Shown: positions 61,801 to 64,000 of the stretch, piece by piece | Layout of the letters: the number at the start of each line of letters is the position of its first letter | Position numbering within the stretch: the first letter of the stretch is position 1 | Source of the DNA: Sarcocystis neurona | Lineage: Eukaryota; Apicomplexa; Conoidasida; Eucoccidiorida; Sarcocystidae | DNA: 64,000 bases | Reading direction: 5' to 3' | Assembly (NCBI GenBank): GCA_000727475.1 | Contig: KL647311.1 | Location: 995,535 to 1,059,534, forward strand | The notes under the pieces: model-generated | The model's input: only the letters and a program-made list of their open reading frames with translations | Told to the model about the DNA's origin: nothing | The model's database searches: none | Made by a program: the position numbers and the translations under genes

Positions 61801-63626
61801 CTTCCGCAAAAGAAAGGGATATACAGCAGCACCGCTGCACCTCTGCCTGCTGCTGGTCTGCCTCATCCTGCTGGCTTTTTACTCGGCGCGGCTCCTGCAC
61901 CATCGCCTGCTGCTGTTGCACCTACGGCTGCGGCATCATCCTCTCCCTGCTGCTGCTGCTTCTTCTTCTGCCTCCGTGTCTGCCGCGGCTGCGTCGTTCC
62001 CCTTCTGTCACTGCTGCCACTTCACGCACTCTGCCGCTCCTGCGACTCCTTTCTGCTGCTCCTGCTGCTGCTTCACTCTCTCGGCCGTCGCTGCTTCTTA
62101 CTCTCCCTGCTGCTGCTGTTGCGCTGCACCTTTTCCTGCTGCCGCACGGCCTCTCCGCGTTGCTGCTGCTTGCTCTTTGCTGCAGTGGCAGCACGTCTGT
62201 ACCTCATCGTGGGGTCGGTGTCTTGCAGAAAGCGCAGCAGGAGCAGCAGCGCAGAAGAGAAAAGAGGTCTGCGCGATGCATGCGCCTGCAAGTGCGAGCA
62301 CCGCCAGAGCAGAGAAAACCGAAGGACGGCAGCGACGCGCTGCTGCTGCTGCGGAGATTGCAGCGCCCGGACAATAACCATCTGCACGACGTCCTGCAGG
62401 CAGCAGCAACAGCAGCAGCCGCACCACACGCTTTGCGCGGCGATCCCTACGCAGCAGCAGCAGCAGCCACCCCATACGCACCGCGGGACGGTCCCCTGCA
62501 GGAACAGGAGCGGCGACCCCGCGCACGCAGTCGCAGCACAAGCAGCAGCACCACCGGCGCAGAAGCAGCCGTAGAGATGGCAGCAGTAACGCAAGCGGCA
62601 GCAGCAGCAGTGCACGCGTAGCAGCAGCAGCGCACACCTAGCACTAGCTGCTGCCGAGCTAGGGACTTCACTAGCACAGATTTACCTACACACATCTGTA
62701 TTTCATTCGGTACACACAGACGCACAGATATTATCAAGAGAATATATACACGTACATATATATATATATAAATACCGAGAGTACACACACAGAGCCTGCT
62801 GATATACGTAACATATATATATATACGTGTATATATGCTCCTATAAACATATGCACATAGACAGAAAGCGAGAATCAGAGAGACAGACACGACACACGGG
62901 AGTCTACGCATGCACGCATGCATATGTAATTTCAAGAGACATATAGCCATGCACATTCATATATATATATATATACACATGTACGTGTACATATGCATAT
63001 ATGTAGGAGACCATACAGTCCCTTATATATATATATATACATATTACATATAGCCACGTACATTCATACAGATACATATATATATATATTTATGTAGAAG
63101 ACCACACAGTCCCATAGATATATATATATATATGTACATATTACACCGACACCCAGTAATCATCTACATAGGAAACGAACCAGTACGTATAGGTACCTGT
63201 ATGTATATATATACGTATATTCATATGTATATATATATGTATATATACATACATATATGTATATATATATATACATATAATATGTATGTGTGAAGAAGCG
63301 TGTACTTACAGCCCTTTCAGGAAGACAGCCCTCTTCGAGTTGCAACATTAAGGCAGCAATAGCACTTGGTGCCTGCTGCTGCAGGCATCTGCTGCGGTGT
63401 TGCTCCGTTCTGCTGCTGCTGCTGTTCGTCGCCGCCGCTGCCAACATCTGCTGCCCGCCCAGGGCGTCCCACAGACGCAGCGCCACTTGCTGCAAGGCCA
63501 ACGCACCGGCAGCAACAGCAGCAGCAGAAGCGAGGGCAGCTGCAGCAGTAGCACGAGCAAGGTCAACAGCGGGAGAAACAGCGGGAGGCAGGGGGCTGGC
63601 AGCAGCAAGAGCAATGCGCGGCAGCG
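26049..63626 (-). CDS. DOP1: DOP1/Dopey family trafficking protein, giant multi-exon gene, 5' end outside window
   Basis: Dopey proteins are large Golgi/endosomal scaffolds that work with MON2 and P4-ATPase flippases (Neo1/ATP9A) in membrane traffic. Traced exons (minus strand): 63626-63310, 62393-62203, 61197-60536, 58791-58280, 57353-57189, about 54918-54830, about 53449-53164, 51788-about 51140, 50505-49933, 47863-47741, 44973-43830, 41723-41121, 39858-39751, 36826-36593, 34608-34429, 31377-29484, 28056-27705 and 26217-26049. Thirteen adjacent joins are phase-compatible. Conserved Dopey blocks appear in order, the clearest being FFLMDRRTCRCWQAVVQHLL, LQRLRYLKRLSFLVFCNKKD, QVFLCIRVLLLRLSSSALTP, VWPILLTELIKVF, LPDFHLYQWMFI and IENDFLE. 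Low-complexity A, S, Q and E tracts are inserted between blocks. The conserved N-terminal Dopey domain is not in the window. Identification comes from memory of the family and is confident; a few borders are not. Confidence 0.85.
26320..27690 (-). other. DOP1 last intron, microsatellite-rich
   Basis: Between exons r and q. It holds TATG, TACA and TA runs (26.4-26.75 kb, 27.1-27.35 kb), with a pair of related GTATATGTTTGTCTG-type segments at 27.12 and 27.24 kb. No exon seen. Confidence 0.6.
27705..28056 (-). CDS. DOP1: DOP1 exon q
   Basis: Acceptor GCTTTTCTGCAG, phase 1, rebuilding an Asp codon with exon p. After an A/E-rich stretch it reads FVGPQITAREVQTVTELGHA then ARQLNEASLSGV and DISLIRK, comparable to the Dopey segment around RSMEQLLPFFNVLSQVF. 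The donor GTAAGG at 27704 overlaps an in-frame TAA that would end the protein if the intron were retained. Confidence 0.75.
28080..28400 (+). repeat. CAG array with long duplicated unit
   Basis: Two related units of about 75 bases (CATGTCTCAGCAGCAGCAGG followed by CCGAACGCGACACAGGAGCAG) at about 28.10 and 28.18 kb, within CAG triplets, directly before (minus sense) the exon q acceptor in the DOP1 intron 29483-28057. A nine-G run lies at about 28.25 kb. Confidence 0.8.
28880..29400. repeat. TA/TACA microsatellite block
   Basis: DOP1 intron. Repeated ACCATTTACACAT and CTAACCATT segments separated by TA runs. No coding signal. Confidence 0.6.
29484..31377 (-). CDS. DOP1: DOP1 exon p (longest)
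   Basis: Acceptor TTGCTGCCCGCAG, phase 0. It opens VFLCIRVLLLRLSSSALTPV then WPILLTELIKVFS, the most conserved Dopey motif (VFLFFRVLLLRMSPQHLTSL). After a roughly 150-residue A/S/R insert comes ALKVVDLAALLDLPDFHLYQ then WMFIRERLP (Dopey ACKFLDLALALP and QFQMYRWAFI). Long S, A, Q and E tracts follow, then VAFVPFGAMLAQW (Dopey FKPYVVRLAKLL). The donor ACTG then GTGAGA (29483) leaves phase 1. Confidence 0.9.
32404..32977. other. Assembly gap (N run)
   Basis: 574 Ns flanked on both sides by (TA)n. It lies in the DOP1 intron 34428-31378; the coding join VPALTEQ-VFLCIRV across that intron is intact. Confidence 1.
33440..34060 (+). other. Intronic CAG-rich island without accepted gene
   Basis: Frames are open on both strands (plus MKKKEQQQHAQDQLRKKLQQ; minus FLPQNPLITFVALLDRCC). 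It lies inside the DOP1 intron 34428-31378, where the flanking exons join contiguously with family homologs, so I treat it as intronic repeat. Confidence 0.5.
34429..34608 (-). CDS. DOP1: DOP1 exon o
   Basis: Exon of 60 codons, phase 0 both sides, donor CAG then GTATTG. It reads MFASRETEVLQRLRYLKRLS then FLVFCNKKDFVLPVLPSVLE, KLTEALRY and QVPALTEQ, equivalent to Dopey NLFANRDVELEQRAMLLKRL through LVESLRL and PQVPTLHSQ. Confidence 0.9.
35250..35640 (+). repeat. Pair of direct repeats in DOP1 intron
   Basis: Copies at about 35.26-35.39 kb and 35.50-35.64 kb share CAGACGACAAAA, TTCACGTATGC, AGGAGTGCATGC, CACCTACATATGTGCATGCA and CTCCTCCACCCG, separated by TA microsatellite. Confidence 0.8.
35880..36440 (-). 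other. Intronic CTG-rich island with RS/E-like minus frame
   Basis: The minus frame reads DEMQKQQSNTGEDEEKNQQR and RSLSRSRSAEKSAQRRSRDR. It lies between exons n and o of DOP1, which join directly in phase 0 with homologs, so it is probably intron; an alternative inserted exon is not excluded. Confidence 0.4.
36593..36826 (-). CDS. DOP1: DOP1 exon n
   Basis: Acceptor CGTGCAG, donor GTACGT inside a GGTGTACGTACACC palindrome; phase 0 both sides, 78 codons. It reads GFSYRYLVLCVLRYF, RRGLLDIF, then FFLMDRRTCRCWQAVVQHLL and GLDSHKMDLLL, matching Dopey PSYRACVQLLSSL, FFQMDASCVNHWRAIMDNLM and THDKTTFRDLM. It is among the clearest matches in the gene. Confidence 0.85.
36860..37950 (+). repeat. CAG-rich block in DOP1 intron
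   Basis: Dense CAG/AGCAGCAGCA code, including four copies of GCAGCAGCAACTGAGAACA-type units at 37.05-37.14 kb. Open frames are repeat-only. It lies in the intron 39750-36827, whose rest (37.98-39.6 kb) is TATG/TACA microsatellite. Confidence 0.7.
39751..39858 (-). CDS. DOP1: DOP1 exon m
   Basis: Exon of 36 codons, phase 0 both sides: acceptor CTGCTGGGCAG, donor CCGCAG then GTACTT. It reads VSLLNRRTALTSIFLQALCE then DLPTALLPALYNQSPQ, equivalent to the Dopey stretch HALTLLSEVLAHLLD through VIPLLVNIMHYV. Confidence 0.8.
39860..39985 (+). repeat. CAGCAGTAGCAACA array
   Basis: CAG-based repeat on the 5' side (minus sense) of the exon m acceptor; leads into a TA-rich intron. Confidence 0.75.
41121..41723 (-). 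CDS. DOP1: DOP1 exon l
   Basis: Acceptor GTGGCTGCAG, phase 0. It reads SRKELQELVHLCVSIAARRF, matching KKDQRDLQDVTHKIVDAIGA after the KK end of exon k. S-rich and Q-rich inserts precede REFIRRKRMREQYSAAALLA and ALAFLVMFC. The donor at GTGCGC (41120) is the best phase-0 choice, not proven. Confidence 0.75.
42770..43290 (+). repeat. Diverged minisatellite with GGGCCATATCTATGTCTA core
   Basis: About seven copies of a 65- to 85-base unit, each with TGTAAAGGGGGCCATATCTA-like sequence, then TGTCTATATGTACA and a (TA)n run of variable length. It lies in the DOP1 intron 43829-41724. Confidence 0.85.
43830..44973 (-). CDS. DOP1: DOP1 exon k
   Basis: Acceptor GGTTTTCCGCTGCAG, donor GTGAGA; phase 2 in and 0 out. 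It opens TLLPPLISVYKATLQSGS. After long S/A tracts comes ESIILHFLYCILVSSYPPPY, and then, after another A-rich insert, VWALLLQLLSLALEKPRQPV and SVLWIGALLLALDRAQP. Dopey has LQFFYAYIQRIPVPN and SLLILLKDSIQLSLPAPGQF in the same order. Confidence 0.85.
46260..47500 (+). repeat. Complex tandem repeat of GTAGACAGAGA/ACACGCAGGTATGTATA units
   Basis: Holds a 48-base unit (copies starting 46473, 46521 and 46569: AGAAGTAGACACGCAGGTAT) nested in a larger, diverged repeat of roughly 200-250 bases with AGAGAGCAATACACA, a TA run and ATGGGGAACGATGTTTATAC. It lies in the DOP1 intron 47740-44974. Confidence 0.8.
47741..47863 (-). CDS. DOP1: DOP1 exon j
   Basis: Exon of 123 bases, phase 2 both sides: acceptor TTGGTTGCAG, donor GTGAGG. 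It reads FPRQFVSSCVAVWTLGLSGD then GEKLVALLFILKQMHPSTAL, comparable to Dopey MAAIAFVWNERR and LLLVELVRSISVMRAETV. Confidence 0.8.
48470..48662 (+). repeat. CAG/AGCAGGC array
   Basis: CAG triplets with GCAGCAGAGCGG and AGCAGGCAGC units immediately left of the second gap; DOP1 intron. Confidence 0.85.
48803..49222. other. Assembly gap (N run)
   Basis: 420 Ns in the DOP1 intron 49932-47864, bounded on the right by a 16-base tandem repeat, the likely cause of the break. Confidence 1.
49223..49410 (+). repeat. 16-base tandem repeat AAGCAGGCAGCAGCAG
   Basis: At least eight near-identical 16-base units adjoining the gap, grading into plain CAG triplets. The period is not a multiple of three, so every frame is open. 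Confidence 0.9.
49933..50505 (-). CDS. DOP1: DOP1 exon i
   Basis: Acceptor TTTCTTCTGCAG, perfect GTAAGT donor; phase 2 in and out. It reads GFLPLLDFFSWGSE, VVALLPSLVFAGVTAVAATL, an S/R/Q linker, then FDLDARRNEEAVRGRVTHMM, like Dopey TINLGATKNLRQQILELL. Confidence 0.75.
50840..51130 (+). repeat. CAGCAGCAGCGTGAACCG array
   Basis: More than ten units of CAGCAGCAGCGTG(A/C)(A/G)CCG type. Both strands are open; adjoins the unresolved 3' end of DOP1 exon h. Confidence 0.85.
51140..51788 (-). CDS. DOP1: DOP1 exon h (3' border uncertain)
   Basis: Acceptor GCTTCTTCCGCAG, phase 2. It reads CLDTASLSHVSYTLIHFFAS, a long A/S/E-rich insert, then FFAAAVPFLQALNEVLEYLL before CTG-repeat code. No phase-2 donor that would fit exon i was found, so another small exon or an edited border is likely. 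Confidence 0.6.
52480..52850 (+). repeat. CAG array in DOP1 intron
   Basis: CAGCAGCAGCAGAAGCAG and CGCAGCAGC units over about 370 bases. Frames are A, S/R or L rich only. Confidence 0.8.
53164..53449 (-). CDS. DOP1: DOP1 exon g
   Basis: It reads LQPLVQQAGALLPVLLRSMD then LWETANRRR, an S/Q-rich linker, and AEEATDLAISLLK to a GTATAA donor in phase 2. Joining to exon h gives ISLLKCLDTASLSHVSYTLI, in line with the Dopey region from LQLCRNLD to MILTLLEGITAI. The 5' border is one of several CAG acceptors. Confidence 0.6.
53340..53830 (+). repeat. CAG array with CAGAGAGAG(T/A)CGCTACAACAG units
   Basis: Several copies of AGCACAGAGAGAG plus ACAGCAGCAGC units overlapping and flanking the start of DOP1 exon g, which makes its acceptor ambiguous. 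Confidence 0.7.
54460..54650 (+). repeat. CAAAAGCAACAGCAG tandem array
   Basis: Seven copies of the 15-base unit CAAAAGCAACAGCAG at about 54.51-54.61 kb, followed by two copies of AATAGCGTGGCAGCAG. Confidence 0.95.
54830..54918 (-). CDS. DOP1: DOP1 exon f, candidate (3' border open)
   Basis: Acceptor TATCTGCAG, reading EVYLQKNKREDEGCGGFSLF then AAALASKKARAS, comparable to Dopey QPITCQGMFLCAVIRALHQH. A diverged duplicate of the same acceptor and exon start lies 180 bases upstream (55098). The donor could not be fixed; GTCTTC near 54826 is one option. Confidence 0.4.
55020..55098 (-). pseudogene. Diverged duplicate of DOP1 exon f
   Basis: After GTGGGCAG it reads EMYLRKNNREGEYNTPASLP, aligning with EVYLQKNKREDEGCGGFSLF of the copy at 54918; about 75 bases are clearly related. 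The spacing is 180 bases and the frame is open through both. It could be a dead copy or an alternative exon. Confidence 0.45.
55350..56800. repeat. TA/TACG/TATG microsatellite block
   Basis: Presumed DOP1 intron between exons f and e. Repeated GTATAGAGACACGT-type units at 55.57-55.95 kb among TA runs. No exon seen. Confidence 0.6.
57189..57353 (-). CDS. DOP1: DOP1 exon e
   Basis: Phase 0 in and out: acceptor CTGCAG, donor GTAGGG. It reads ASRYLLDHSEQQLQQKLL, a poly-Q run and SLRVAKEL. The position fits the Dopey stretch ending LKVLQRLIVLEH, but similarity is low because of the Q tract. The 5' border could shift. Confidence 0.5.
58280..58791 (-). CDS. DOP1: DOP1 exon d
   Basis: Acceptor TTTTCTGTGCAG, donor CAG then GTACGT; phase 1 in and 0 out. 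Joined to exon c it reads LQGRLSVGSYDDVAAVDYID then LFAIVALRLLRL, like Dopey GKDFY and MYIEILISLCLYYMRS. After an alanine-rich linker come AELLRLFVAAVH and LIQTLDAAVTHAEKAMQ. Confidence 0.75.
59857..60122 (+). repeat. Seven-copy 38-base tandem repeat containing GGTGTACGTACACC
   Basis: Seven head-to-tail 38-base units starting GC(T/A)TCAGCTA(G/T)CCACC and ending in the perfect palindrome GGTGTACGTACACC. Copies 1-4 read GCTTCAG, 5-7 GCATCAG, and 6-7 share GCTATCC, so the array grew from one side. It lies in the DOP1 intron 60535-58792 and is immediately followed on the plus strand by GGGTAAGT. Confidence 0.95.
60536..61197 (-). CDS. DOP1: DOP1 exon c
   Basis: Phase 2 in and 1 out. It begins YAARAFVRQAIHNLPHLLNP then IFACLL, matching AWLNHVLQRHDIARVLEPLL of Dopey. 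A poly-Q insert follows, then LLQNLQLLTLLLECEGPLLVE, the block with ALSAIKAILKTNP. The exon ends SAKLQG at a GTACAC donor. Confidence 0.75.
62203..62393 (-). CDS. DOP1: DOP1 exon b
   Basis: Acceptor TGCCTGCAG, donor GTACAG, phase 0 in and 2 out. It reads DVVQMVIVRALQSP, RVAAVLRFSLLWR and LLLLLRFLQDTDPTMR, the Dopey block with AVKRFAILWNL and MLVVLDCLNCADP. Confidence 0.75.
62640..63300. repeat. TA microsatellite block with duplicated segment
   Basis: DOP1 intron 63309-62394. Copies of TGTAGGAGACCATACAGTCCC and TGTAGAAGACCACACAGTCCC at about 63.00 and 63.09 kb, with CCACGTACATTCATA-type flanks, show a roughly 90-base local duplication. Confidence 0.75.
63310..63626 (-). CDS. DOP1: DOP1 exon a (first traced)
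   Basis: It ends QQQAPSAIAALMLQLEEG then CLPERA at a textbook GTAAGT donor (63309), phase 0. Upstream it reads ALALQQVALRLWDALGG, and still further upstream an alanine-rich code. The 5' border is a guess at a CCTCAG acceptor. Confidence 0.5.
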
Positions 63627-63639
63627 CTGAGGAATGTCC

Positions 63640-64000
63640 ACTTGCGGAGCAGGTAAGCCGTGCAGCAGCAACAGCAGAACGACAGCACGCCTGGGAGCAG
63701 CACCTGGAGGGCAGCAGCAGCAGCAGCAACTTCGAGACGACAGCGGCAGGTACAAGCGCAGCAGACAGCAGCAGCAAGGAAGCGCAACAGCAAACGACAG
63801 CAGTAGCAAGGACGCGCAACAGCAAACGACAGCAGCAGCAGAAGTCGCGCATGGAGGACACAAGATGGAAAGCAGCAGAACGTAGAGAGCAGGCAGCCCG
63901 CCGCTGCCCCACATGCATCGGACCCCTTCGTTGATACGGCAGTAGCAGAAGCCGAGCATTTCTCTCCTGAATTTCCTTGTCTTCGCAGGGGAAAGAAAGG
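63640..64000 (-). other. Right edge, probable further DOP1 sequence
   Basis: CAG-rich with open frames on both strands. Continuation of the DOP1 gene toward its N-terminus is expected but no exon border is clear. Confidence 0.4.

Noticed and set aside
1..64000. TTTAGGG-type telomere-like arrays, common in Eimeria
   Set aside because: None seen; only isolated AGGG-containing words occur.

Overview
The window looks like nuclear DNA of an Eimeria-type coccidian (Apicomplexa). The sequence shows dense CAG/CTG triplet arrays on both strands (poly-Q, A, S or L in every frame), long (TA)n and TATG-type microsatellites between exons, small exons split by 0.9-3 kb introns, and an abrupt switch to a triplet-free block at about 18.1-26 kb. 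That alternation matches the repeat-rich and repeat-poor segments described for Eimeria chromosomes. Most long open frames are artefacts of triplet repeats. I accepted exons mainly when a protein-family match, AG/GT borders and intron phase agreed.

Left block (1-14.8 kb): a minus-strand gene for a TAF2-like subunit of TFIID, from an ATG at 14763 down past the left edge. Its exons carry the start of the M1-aminopeptidase-like fold, the next beta-strand region and the conserved segment around SLEQPLP, followed by a large arginine/serine-rich insert. Its introns hold GATA and TA microsatellites.

14.9-18.1 kb: CTG/CAG-rich DNA with a weakly supported plus-strand gene, divergent from TAF2. The best part is 17291-18097.

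18.1-25.8 kb: repeat-poor segment with a minus-strand gene of short, phase-compatible exons (23.06-25.4 kb). It includes a Cys-rich exon. Function not recognised.

26.0-64 kb: one very long minus-strand gene, a DOP1/Dopey family protein (Golgi/endosome trafficking scaffold acting with MON2 and P4-ATPase flippases). I traced about 18 exons from 63.6 kb to the stop at 26049; the N-terminal exons lie beyond the right edge. Thirteen adjacent exon pairs match in intron phase, and the order of conserved blocks follows animal Dopey proteins. Two assembly gaps (32404-32977, 48803-49222) fall in its introns.

The most unusual non-coding signal is a 14-base perfect palindrome, GGTGTACGTACACC. It recurs at predicted splice borders of three genes and forms the core of a 38-base, seven-copy tandem repeat in a DOP1 intron. 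No rRNA, tRNA, CRISPR or bacterial-type mobile element was seen.
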